A stretch of 18,085 nucleotides of DNA, taken from positions 1 to 18,085 of the forward strand of contig CAYLSM010000079.1 in NCBI GenBank assembly GCA_964386505.1, read 5' to 3'. The stretch comes from JAJFUG01 sp964386505. GTDB lineage: Bacteria; Gemmatimonadota; Glassbacteria; GWA2-58-10. This document shows, in pieces, positions 1-7,247 of the stretch; the stretch's first letter is position 1; every line of letters starts with the position of its first letter. Both the position numbers and the translations under genes were made by a program. Below the pieces are notes generated by a model, which searched no databases, was not told the origin of the DNA, and saw only the letters and a program-made list of their open reading frames with translations.

Positions 1-25
1 GAACCTGTGACGCTCATCAGAAGCT

Positions 26-3000
26 TTAATCCAGTCCCAGCCTGATCTGCCGGGCCATGCCCCAGCCGGTCAGATTAGACAGGTTGGACATAACCGAAGA
101 AGCGATAGCTCCCTTGGCCGCTTCCTCGATCGACAGAACGCCGTCGCCGTTGAAATCGGCCTGGAACAGCCACTTCTTGTCGAAATTGGCGTCTTCCCAT
201 TTCAGGTCCGCGCCGCCGGTGACATAACGGTAACCCTGGTAGGAGTAACCGGTGGGGTAGGGCCGCGGAAGCTTGCGGTTGGTAAGGTTGGTCAGGTCGC
301 ACATGACCGACAGGCGCCGGGTCTTGCCCAGGAAAATGGGCTTGCTCAGACGCAGGTCCACGTTGTAATCCCAACGGCCGCGACGGCGGCTCAGGTCGCC
401 GGCTCCGCCAGAGGGCTGGCCGCTGGAGAAGGTGAAGATCGAATATGCGCTTATGTCCTGAAGCAGCTTGTTGGCGATCTCGTTGGAAACCACGTTTTTC
501 GGGACGACGTAGTTCAGGTACGTGGTGAACTTGTGGGTCCGGTCGCCTTCGATCGGCAGCAGCTCGTCATTGGTGCTGGACAGGTAGCTGGAGCCGGTGG
601 TGCGCGAGAACTGCAGAGTGTACATCACGTTGACCGAGTAGTTCTGGGAGAAGCGCTTCTTCAAGGACAGATCCATGCCCTTGATGTTGCCCTTGTCCAT
701 GTTGGTGTAACCGTTGGTCAGTCCGCGGACATGACGGCCGGTGTGCCATTCGTAGTAGTCGCGGAAGAAATCACCCCGCGACAGGTTGCCGTCGACATCG
801 CGATAGAAGCCGACCATGTCCGCAACCACGTCGTCGCTCAGCAGGTAGCTCATCCCGCTCTCAAAGGCATCCGTACGGGAGAAGCCCAGGCCGCCGGGAT
901 TGTCGCCGCTGAACAGGGCGCTCATGGTGGGCAGCTGAGTGAACACGCCGTAGCTGAAACGCAGCTGGGCCTTGTCGGTCACCGGGAAAGCCACATCGAA
1001 GCGTGGGGAGAACTCGTGGAAGTTCTCGGGATAGTAACGCTCGCCCCAGTAATCGCCGCTGCGGAAGCCCCAGTTGTCGCGCGGCTGGAAGCTGTCGTAA
1101 CGCAGGCCGTAGTCGAACACGAAATCACCGAGGTCGGTACGGTTCTGGGCGTAGAAAGCGAACATGCGCGGACGGTACTTGAATTCATTGTCCAGCTGCC
1201 GGATCATCCCGAACGAGCCGGGGCTGATCGTGAACTGCTGGTTCTTGAACATGGTAACCTGGGCGCCGAACTTGGCCCGGTTGTGGCGGTCGATCTGGAA
1301 ATCGATGTCAGCCTTGTAGTTGTCCTGCTTTTCATGGGTGTAGCGGTACGTCATGTAGTAAATCTGGGTTTGCGAGTTGTAACCGAACGGAGTGGCCCAC
1401 TGCCCGTCACGGTTCCATTCGCTGTACCCGTCCGGATAGTAGTAAGCCGCGTCAGCCGGCGTTCTCGCGCCTTCCCGGTTCGGGAAAGTCTCGACCTCGA
1501 ACGGGACATCGTGCGGGGTCCAGGACAGGAACGTGTCGCGCTCGTAGTTGTCCTTGATGTTCGAGTTGTTGATGTCCTGCACCCGGAAGTTCGTGTAGCG
1601 GAACTGCAGCGAGGCGTTACGGGTGGCGGTCTTGTAGAAATCCCAGTTGGCGCCGGCGATCACGTTGGTCGTGCGGGTGCGGCGCGCGGTGTTGATCGGG
1701 ATCATGGCCCACCAGTAGTCGGAACCGTCGGACGTGGTGACCAGATGGTCGCCACGGCTGGCGTCCCAGCGGCGCTGCGGCCACATGTCACTGGTAACAA
1801 AACCGGTGTTGAAATACATGTCGTCGCCGGCGTCGCTGGTCAGGCTCGGCCAGGTGTTCTGGCTGCGCGAGAACTGCGTGCTGCCCATCAGCTTCAGGCC
1901 GGAGAACGGCGAATAGGTCAGCTTGCCGGAGGCCGTGGTGCGGTCCTGCCAGTTGCGGGGCTGACGGGCCGGGTTGGCCGGCGAGAACAGGCCCTGGTCC
2001 ATGCTGTAGGCCGGATCCACCACCAGATCGGGATAGTCGGCCATCATGCGGGTCTTGAAGCTCTCGCGTGCGGTGCGCAGCATGTCCAGCGAGTAGGCCG
2101 GGTTCTGGGCGCCGAGGATCGGGTCGTTGCTCACCGCGGTGTTCAGGTGGTCCACGAAATCCTGGTTGACGCCGCGGAAACCCTCATCGGCATGCGTGGG
2201 GAAGCGGTCGGCAAAACCCTGGATTTCGGCGGAACCCTGGAAGAACAGGTCCTTGACCAGCGGAACCGGGCCGCCGATATTGGCCTGGACCTGGTTGTAA
2301 CCGTAATCAGAGGTCCGGGGGTTGAGCCCGTCGCTGATGAAGCGGAAGCTGCCCTTATAGTCCGGGCCGCCTTCTTTGGTCACGATGTTGATGATACCGC
2401 TCTGGGCCTGGCCATACTCGGCCTGGAACCCGCCGGTCAGGATGTCGACTTCCTCGACCGAGCTGGTGGAAAATTCCAGCGGAGTGGTGTCCTCACCCTG
2501 GGCGCCCTCTTCCTGGTTCCATATCCAGAAAGCGCCTTCGCGGAACGGGTTGGCGGTGAAGTTGCGCACGGTGACACCGTCCACCACCATGGCTTCCTCA
2601 CCCAGACGGCCGCCGCGGATACGCAGGCCGCGGGCGCGTCCGCCCTCACCACCGGTCTGTACGCCGGCTTCCAGGACCATCAGGTCCTCGAGCTTGTTGA
2701 CCGGGGTCTCATCCAGCTTCTCGGCGGTCAGACGCTGCTTGGTCACGGTGTTGTCGCGCGGGACCAGTGTCTCGGTGGCGCCCTCGACCGTGATGCCTTC
2801 CATCTCGACCACCGTGCTGCTCAGTGTGGCGTCCACCGTGGTGGTCTGGCCGGCGAGCAGCAGGGTATTGGAAATCGTGGTTTTCTGGTAGCCGGTGAAC
2901 GTGAAGGTCACGTTCTTGCGCCCGGCCGGGACGTTCAGAATGAAGTAGTACCCGTCGGAATTGGTCACATTGCCCAAACGGGTGCCGTCGATTACTACCT

Positions 3001-3157
3001 GGACTCCGGCCAGGGCCTGACCTGTTTCCTTGTCCCTGACCGTACCCTCGACCTTGGCCGTGTTGAGCTGAGCGAACACGCTCGACGCAGCCAGAAGCAG
3101 GGTTGCGCTCAAGGCCAGGATGGTGGATGAGGAAAACATTTTACGAATAATGGACAT
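26..3157 (-). CDS. TonB-dependent outer-membrane receptor with carboxypeptidase-regulatory-like N-terminal domain
   Basis: Predicted 1043-residue outer-membrane receptor for TonB-energised uptake; the substrate cannot be read from sequence. A signal peptide (residues 1-29, ending SSVFA) precedes a CarboxypepD_reg-like Ig-fold domain (about 30-125, with NSDGYYF and a Gly-Tyr near its end). Then come a plug domain (about 130-265, with RIRGG, VVDGV and the EVDILTGG / AEYGQAQSGIINIVTK plug end) and a long aromatic-rich beta barrel. Near the C-terminus is an EF-hand-like loop, DFNGDGVLSIEE, from about residue 1001. I chose ATG 3157 because AGGGGGA lies about 5 bases upstream and it gives a clean signal peptide. 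An in-frame TTG at 3211 is possible but adds 18 residues before the signal, with its AGGAGG 13 bases away. The barrel ends RLGLD-stop rather than in an aromatic residue, and Ser-Phe-stop follows in frame (positions 17-25), suggesting a recent nonsense change. The family call is firm; the ligand is unknown. Confidence 0.93.
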   Translation of the reverse strand: MSIIRKMFSSSTILALSATLLLAASSVFAQLNTAKVEGTVRDKETGQALAGVQVVIDGTRLGNVTNSDGYYFILNVPAGRKNVTFTFTGYQKTTISNTLLLAGQTTTVDATLSSTVVEMEGITVEGATETLVPRDNTVTKQRLTAEKLDETPVNKLEDLMVLEAGVQTGGEGGRARGLRIRGGRLGEEAMVVDGVTVRNFTANPFREGAFWIWNQEEGAQGEDTTPLEFSTSSVEEVDILTGGFQAEYGQAQSGIINIVTKEGGPDYKGSFRFISDGLNPRTSDYGYNQVQANIGGPVPLVKDLFFQGSAEIQGFADRFPTHADEGFRGVNQDFVDHLNTAVSNDPILGAQNPAYSLDMLRTARESFKTRMMADYPDLVVDPAYSMDQGLFSPANPARQPRNWQDRTTASGKLTYSPFSGLKLMGSTQFSRSQNTWPSLTSDAGDDMYFNTGFVTSDMWPQRRWDASRGDHLVTTSDGSDYWWAMIPINTARRTRTTNVIAGANWDFYKTATRNASLQFRYTNFRVQDINNSNIKDNYERDTFLSWTPHDVPFEVETFPNREGARTPADAAYYYPDGYSEWNRDGQWATPFGYNSQTQIYYMTYRYTHEKQDNYKADIDFQIDRHNRAKFGAQVTMFKNQQFTISPGSFGMIRQLDNEFKYRPRMFAFYAQNRTDLGDFVFDYGLRYDSFQPRDNWGFRSGDYWGERYYPENFHEFSPRFDVAFPVTDKAQLRFSYGVFTQLPTMSALFSGDNPGGLGFSRTDAFESGMSYLLSDDVVADMVGFYRDVDGNLSRGDFFRDYYEWHTGRHVRGLTNGYTNMDKGNIKGMDLSLKKRFSQNYSVNVMYTLQFSRTTGSSYLSSTNDELLPIEGDRTHKFTTYLNYVVPKNVVSNEIANKLLQDISAYSIFTFSSGQPSGGAGDLSRRRGRWDYNVDLRLSKPIFLGKTRRLSVMCDLTNLTNRKLPRPYPTGYSYQGYRYVTGGADLKWEDANFDKKWLFQADFNGDGVLSIEEAAKGAIASSVMSNLSNLTGWGMARQIRLGLD

Positions 3158-3222
3158 AGATCCCCCTGAAAGATTCATTTCTGTGGAATCCTGACTTGGA
3201 CAAGATATCAAGGCCGTATCGG

Positions 3223-3301
3223 TTCCTCCTTTCGAGACATTGATTGATAAGTTCCGCCGGAATGTCCGGTGAGCGCTCGGGATGACTGATTTCCTCCTTT
3301 C
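3223..3301 (-). repeat. Duplicated Shine-Dalgarno-like 11-mer in receptor leader
   Basis: On the minus strand GAAAGGAGGAA occurs twice, at 3291-3301 and 3223-3233, 68 bases apart, upstream of the receptor. Each contains a full AGGAGG core, but neither has ATG, GTG or TTG within the usual 4-12 bases; the nearest is TTG 3211, 13 bases from the second copy. They could be ribosome standby sites, protein-binding sites, or a relic. The sequence shows the repeat; any role is inference. Confidence 0.5.
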
Positions 3302-3453
3302 AGGTACAGGTCTAAAGGTTTAGCCGTCGGGATCGAAACGACTCCCATCCGGCGGGAAAATAAGCGAAAATCGGCTTGCAGCCTGTAATGTTTCGGATAA
3401 AAAGATGTAGTCGTACGAAAAAGAACGCCTACAGCAACGCCGTAAAAACTCTC

Positions 3454-3533
3454 GGAATCGTTGGCTTGGATGCAGTTACGATTCCAGTGCCTGGGTGTGC
3501 AGTGAAGGCACGCTGCGAATCTTGCCGTGCCTT
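3454..3533. other. Cluster of inverted repeats with mutually exclusive pairing (possible structured RNA)
   Basis: Two perfect 8-bp inverted repeats lie in tandem. GGAATCGT (3454-3461) pairs with ACGATTCC (3478-3485) around a 16-base loop. AAGGCACG (3505-3512) pairs with CGTGCCTT (3526-3533) around a 13-base loop. The left arm of the second could instead pair with GTGCCT (3487-3492), giving two alternative folds. Read on the minus strand, toward the receptor, the GGAATCGT stem is followed by GAGAG and five Ts. Read on the plus strand, the second stem is followed within about 6 bases by TTTTCTTT. I recognise no known riboswitch consensus. The surrounding 3300-3600 has no convincing gene. Confidence 0.4.
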
Positions 3534-3594
3534 GGAGCGTTTTCTTTCAGCGCAGCCAACCGGAAAAAAACTCTGATTCTGCCCTTTTCAACCG

Positions 3595-3630
3595 AAAAAC
3601 ACAAAAAAGTCGTCCCAAAACGTACGACTT
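3595..3630 (-). terminator. Rho-independent terminator-like hairpin on minus strand
   Basis: On the minus strand AAGTCGT (3630-3624) pairs perfectly with ACGACTT (3613-3607) around a 10-base loop, and the stem runs directly into a T-rich tail ending in TTTTTGTGTTTTT-like sequence (to 3595). On the plus strand there is no T tract, so it would act only on leftward transcription. It lies between a strong minus-strand promoter (3738-3766) and the receptor gene, so it could end a short RNA of about 135 nt or attenuate the receptor transcript. The stem is short, with only three G-C pairs. Confidence 0.45.
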
Positions 3631-3653
3631 CCTCTGGCAGGCATTTATCGCGA

Positions 3654-3682
3654 TTGCACGTTGTAAATCGCTGTGTTATAAT
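3654..3682 (+). promoter_or_regulatory. Strong sigma70-type extended -10 promoter for the membrane/TPR operon
   Basis: TTGCAC (3654-3659), a 17-base spacer and a consensus TATAAT (3677-3682), preceded by TGT in the extended -10 position (3674-3676). The expected start is about 3689, giving a 5' untranslated leader of nearly 300 bases before the ATG at 3985. This is the best promoter match upstream of that operon. It faces the minus-strand promoter at 3738-3766. Confidence 0.65.
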
Positions 3683-3737
3683 GGGTTAATAATGGTGAAA
3701 CTGCACTTGACGGACCGGAACCTGCAGATCAGGTAAG

Positions 3738-3766
3738 TGTATAAGAAATTTTTTTTTCAGTGTCAA
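3738..3766 (-). promoter_or_regulatory. Sigma70-type promoter on minus strand, facing the 3654 promoter
   Basis: Read on the minus strand: perfect TTGACA (3766-3761), a 17-base spacer containing a run of nine As, and TATACA (3743-3738; matches the first four consensus bases). The expected start is near 3731. It could drive the receptor gene through a leader of about 570 bases, or a short RNA ending at the hairpin at 3595-3630. Its transcript would cross the opposing promoter. I saw no better receptor promoter between 3212 and 3600. Confidence 0.5.
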
Positions 3767-3912
3767 CAAAAAAATTAGGGTCCCGGGTCGAACAAACTCC
3801 GTCTTTCAAGCCGGACTCCGGGTCCAGCGGACTGTTCGATGAATCCACCCCGGTCGAGCCGGTTATTTCTGGCGCGATTTCGGCCTTGGTGTATATTTTA
3901 GACCTTACTGCA

Positions 3913-3944
3913 AGCCGGAAAAACAGTGCGCTGTTATTCCGGCT
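3913..3944 (+). other. Near-perfect 14-bp hairpin in the leader of the membrane/TPR operon
   Basis: AGCCGGAAAAACAG (3913-3926) pairs with CTGTTATTCCGGCT (3931-3944) around the tetraloop TGCG; only one of the fourteen positions (A opposite A) is mismatched. It ends 40 bases before the ATG at 3985 and is followed by CAATTTAAT, a weak U-rich tail. Possible roles are attenuation, translation control or transcript stabilisation. The fold is directly visible; its role is inferred. The leader from 3767 to 3912 contains no other feature I can support. Confidence 0.6.
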
Positions 3945-3984
3945 CAATTTAATACCGGAGTTCAAATAGGGGCAAGGCGGACGC

Positions 3985-6900
3985 ATGCCGGTGGCGACGG
4001 TCTGGATTTACCTTTGCTTTTTCCTGTCCGGGATGAGCGGGCTGGTCTACGAACTGATCTGGATGCGCAAGCTGGGACTGGCTTTCGGCAGCACAGTCCA
4101 GGCAGTGAGCACGGTGCTGGCGGTCTACATGGGCGGGCTGGCCCTGGGAAGTTGGCTGTTTGGCCGCCTGGCCGAACGCCACCGCAGTCCGCTGGCCCTC
4201 TACGCCTGGGTCGAGAGCGGTATCGGCCTCGCCGGAGCGGCGGTGATGTTCCTGTTGCTGCCGGTGCTGGACGGGGCCTATGTCGGCCTGAGCCATCTGG
4301 GGCTTTCCTCCGGGCTCGGCCTGTTCGCCGTGCGTTTTTGCCTTTCCGCAGCCATCCTGCTCGTGCCCACCGCCCTGATGGGGGCGACCCTGCCGGTGAT
4401 GAGCCGTTTCCTGATCCGCTCCGGCGCCGAGGTGGGACTGCGCGTGGGACGGCTTTACGGGATCAACACCCTGGGGGCGGTGTGTGGGAGTTTCGCTGCC
4501 GGGTTCTGGCTTATCGGCAGCTACGGCGAGAGCGCCACCAACCTGGCCGCCGTGGCCGGGAACCTGGCCGCCGCGGGTGTGGCATTCATGCTGCTGGCCC
4601 GTCAGGGCGGCACGCTGCCCTCCCCGGCTGCGGCCGGACCACGGCAGCCCCGGGCGGCCAAGCCGCTGCGCGAGTACCCGGAGGATATCCGTCGCTGGGT
4701 CCCCTGGCTGTATGCGGCCGCCGGGTTCACCGCCCTGGCTTATGAAGTCCTCTGGACCCGCGCCCTGATCTATTTTGTCGGCCTGTCCGTGCACGCCTTC
4801 ACCATGATCCTCATCTGCTTCCTGGCCGGAATCGCCCTGGGCAGCCTGGCCGTGGGGCGCTGGGCCGACCGCAGCCAGCGACCCTTGCTGGCTTTCGGCC
4901 TGCTGCAGGCCGTGATCTCGCTGGCGGCTCTGGCCAGCATTCCACTGATCGGCCAGCTGCCGGTGCTCTACCAGAGGCTGAACCTCCTTCTGGGGGCCAC
5001 CTCCTGGTGGGAGACCATGTTCTCCCGCTTTGTCCTCTGCCTTCTGGTGCTGGGCCTGCCGACCCTGGCCATGGGGGCCTCGTTCCCGCTGGTCAACCGG
5101 ATATATGTGCGGGCCGGAGCCGGCGCGGGACGCGGGGTGGGCCTCCTGTACGCCGCCAATACCCTGGGCACGATCCTCGGCTCGCTCTGCGCCGGGCTGG
5201 TCCTGTTGCCACTGGCCGGGATCACCGGCTCGATCCTGACCGTTGCCCTGCTCAATACGGCCCTCTGCGTGGCTGCTTTCGCCCTGGAGGATACCCCGGG
5301 CAGCGGGATACTGCGCAAGGCAGGCCTGATCGGTGCGCCGGCCGTGGCTGTGCTGACTGTGCTCGGCCTGCTGGCTGGAGGCAGTCTGGTCCCGGTGGTG
5401 CAACACGACCTGGAGGATTCGGGCAAGCAGGTGCTGTTCGTCAAGGAGGGCGCGGCAGCCAGCGTGGCGGTGCTGCGCAACCGCAGCGGCGACCGTGAGC
5501 TGAACATCAACGGCGAGAGCACGGCCTACACCGGGTTCGAGGACATGGTGATCCACAAGCTTCTGGCTCACCTGCCGATCCTGTTCCATCCCCACCCGAA
5601 GAATATCCTGGTGGTGGGTTTCGGCCTGGGCAACACGATCTACACCGCCACACGCTACGGCCTGGAGGAAGCGGCCTGCGTGGAGCTGGTCCCGGATGAG
5701 GTGCTGACCGCCCCCTATTTCGCTCCCGAGAACCACGGTGTCATGGACAGCTCCGGGGTGAAAATGATCTTCAACGACGGCCGGAACACGATCCTTACCT
5801 CCACGGCCAAGTACGACATCATCTCGTTCAACGCGATCCATCCCAAGCTCAGCCCGGCCCTTTACACCCACGATTTCTACCGTCTGTGCGACCGCGCCCT
5901 GGCCCCTGGCGGCACGATCTGCGCCTGGCTGCCCACCAACGGCCTGAGCCTGAACGAGTTCCGCTCGCTGCTCAAGAGTTTCACAGACGTGTTCCCGCAC
6001 AGCACGCTCTGGTACTGCAACCCCTCGAACCTGATCCTGCTGGGCACGCGCGAGCCGTTCAAGCCGGATTTCCCGGAGCTGCGCCGCCGTCTCCAGGACC
6101 CGGCCATTGCGCGCGACCTGGATGAGATCAGCCTGTCGCAGCCGCTGTCGTTCCTGTCGCTGTTCATGATGGGGGAGGAGCGGATGGCCAAGTTGCTCGC
6201 GGGCGCGCCGCTCAATACGGACGGCAACCCGCTGGTTGAGTTCTCCCATGTGATGGCCCCGGTGGTGCCGCTCGACACCTACCACTGGCTGGTGGACAAC
6301 CTGGAGCCGGTGGGGCCGTACCTGACTTGGAACGCCCCCGGCGGCGCGGACAGTCTGGCTGCTCTGGGCCGCGAGCTGAACTACTGGTTCGAGGCGCGCA
6401 AGACCCTCTACCGGGGCAAGTTCGCCAGTTGGGTGTTCGAGGAGCACGCCGTGGCCCGAGAACTCTACCGCCGGGCGTTGATTATGAACGCCCAGGACGG
6501 GTACATCCGGCATTTCATGGAGGCTCCCGCCCCGGACCCGGACTCCCTGGCCCGGGTGGCCGCGGCGGACCACGAGGATTTCATCTCACGTTTCGAGCTG
6601 GCCAATCATTATTATGGACTTGGCAAGCTGGATGAGGCCCGCCGCTGGTACCGCGAGGTTCTGTCTATCCGTCCGCAGCAGGCGGATGCCTGGTTCCAGC
6701 TCGGCCTGGCCGAGGGGGATGCCGGCAACGCCTCGGCCTCGGAGCGGGCTTTCGAGCGCGCCCTGAGAGTCAACCCGGCCAGCCCTCAGACCCTGGTCAA
6801 CCTGGGGCTGATCCGCTACCGGGCCGGGGATTACACGCGGGCGGAGAAATATTTCCAGCGCGCCCTGCGGGTCTCGCCTGAGGATGCCAACGCGATGTTC

Positions 6901-7206
6901 AACCTGGGTAACCTGGCCCTTCGCCGCGGCGACCGCGCCACGGCGGAATCGCTCTACAGCGAGTCGGCCCGTCGCGACCCGTTCAAGGCCGAGGCCTGGC
7001 TCAATCTCGGCGCGCAGCTCACCAACCGCGGCCAGCTGGATGAGGCCGTGGAATGCTACAAGCGGGCGATCAGCCTGCAGCCCGGCCTGATCCCCGCCTA
7101 CCTGAACCTGGCTTTGACCTACGAGAAAATGGGCCGTCCCGAGGAGGCCGAGCGCTGCCGTCAGGTGGCCGAAAGCCTTAGCCCGGGAGGCGGAGGCTCG
7201 CGCTGA
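3985..7206 (+). CDS. Fused MFS-like / spermidine-synthase-like membrane protein with C-terminal TPR repeats
   Basis: A 1073-residue fusion. Residues 1 to about 470 form 12-13 membrane segments in two visibly duplicated halves: SGLVYELIWMRKL near residue 17 matches TALAYEVLWTRAL near 252, and LYGINTLG matches LYAANTLG. Residues about 475-720 are a spermidine-synthase-like Rossmann domain, with GFGLGN in the SAM/decarboxylated-SAM loop (about 545-550) and acidic E567 after strand 2. The active-site DSSDP-type motif of true synthases is here N616-A-I-H619-P, lacking both aspartates, so ordinary aminopropyl transfer is doubtful. The YTHDFY segment that normally follows is kept. Residues from about 862 onward are six TPR units. 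ATG 3985 has AAGG seven bases upstream. A 41-base gap to the next gene, which is also membrane plus TPR, suggests an operon. The architecture is known as 'fused MFS/spermidine synthase'; the reaction is unknown. Confidence 0.85.
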   Translation: MPVATVWIYLCFFLSGMSGLVYELIWMRKLGLAFGSTVQAVSTVLAVYMGGLALGSWLFGRLAERHRSPLALYAWVESGIGLAGAAVMFLLLPVLDGAYVGLSHLGLSSGLGLFAVRFCLSAAILLVPTALMGATLPVMSRFLIRSGAEVGLRVGRLYGINTLGAVCGSFAAGFWLIGSYGESATNLAAVAGNLAAAGVAFMLLARQGGTLPSPAAAGPRQPRAAKPLREYPEDIRRWVPWLYAAAGFTALAYEVLWTRALIYFVGLSVHAFTMILICFLAGIALGSLAVGRWADRSQRPLLAFGLLQAVISLAALASIPLIGQLPVLYQRLNLLLGATSWWETMFSRFVLCLLVLGLPTLAMGASFPLVNRIYVRAGAGAGRGVGLLYAANTLGTILGSLCAGLVLLPLAGITGSILTVALLNTALCVAAFALEDTPGSGILRKAGLIGAPAVAVLTVLGLLAGGSLVPVVQHDLEDSGKQVLFVKEGAAASVAVLRNRSGDRELNINGESTAYTGFEDMVIHKLLAHLPILFHPHPKNILVVGFGLGNTIYTATRYGLEEAACVELVPDEVLTAPYFAPENHGVMDSSGVKMIFNDGRNTILTSTAKYDIISFNAIHPKLSPALYTHDFYRLCDRALAPGGTICAWLPTNGLSLNEFRSLLKSFTDVFPHSTLWYCNPSNLILLGTREPFKPDFPELRRRLQDPAIARDLDEISLSQPLSFLSLFMMGEERMAKLLAGAPLNTDGNPLVEFSHVMAPVVPLDTYHWLVDNLEPVGPYLTWNAPGGADSLAALGRELNYWFEARKTLYRGKFASWVFEEHAVARELYRRALIMNAQDGYIRHFMEAPAPDPDSLARVAAADHEDFISRFELANHYYGLGKLDEARRWYREVLSIRPQQADAWFQLGLAEGDAGNASASERAFERALRVNPASPQTLVNLGLIRYRAGDYTRAEKYFQRALRVSPEDANAMFNLGNLALRRGDRATAESLYSESARRDPFKAEAWLNLGAQLTNRGQLDEAVECYKRAISLQPGLIPAYLNLALTYEKMGRPEEAERCRQVAESLSPGGGGSR

Positions 7207-7247
7207 GCCTTGCGCCAGGCGTTTACAATTTTCAGGGACACGGGATT

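Noticed and set aside
533..3130. Very long open frame antisense to the receptor
   Set aside because: It is a shadow of the receptor in GC-rich DNA: composition is Val/Ala/Gly/His-rich without domains, there is no signal or ribosome site, and the receptor frame has clear family motifs.
3462..3477. GG...GC pattern suggesting a sigma54 promoter
   Set aside because: The GG-to-GC spacing is 7, not the required 10, and the flanks do not match.
3376..3736. Three overlapping small plus-strand open frames in the intergenic region
   Set aside because: None has a convincing ribosome site or protein-like composition; they span inverted repeats and the promoter at 3654-3682.
3707..3745. TTGACG and TATAAG as a second plus-strand promoter
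   Set aside because: The spacing is 27 bases, far outside the working range.
3866..3897. TATATT near 3892 as a promoter close to the membrane/TPR operon
   Set aside because: There is no acceptable -35 at 16-18 bases and no extended -10 TGn.
3760..3969. Small plus-strand frame (69 codons) and its minus-strand counterpart before the membrane/TPR operon
   Set aside because: The GTG start lacks a ribosome site, and the frame runs through the A/T tracts and the 14-bp hairpin, which explains its content better.
3949..6573. Long minus-strand frame antisense to the MFS/spermidine-synthase-like gene
   Set aside because: Low-complexity Gln/His/Gly/Arg-rich translation with no recognisable domain; the plus-strand frame has membrane segments, a Rossmann loop and TPRs. 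The long minus frame at 7161-9152 was rejected for the same reason.
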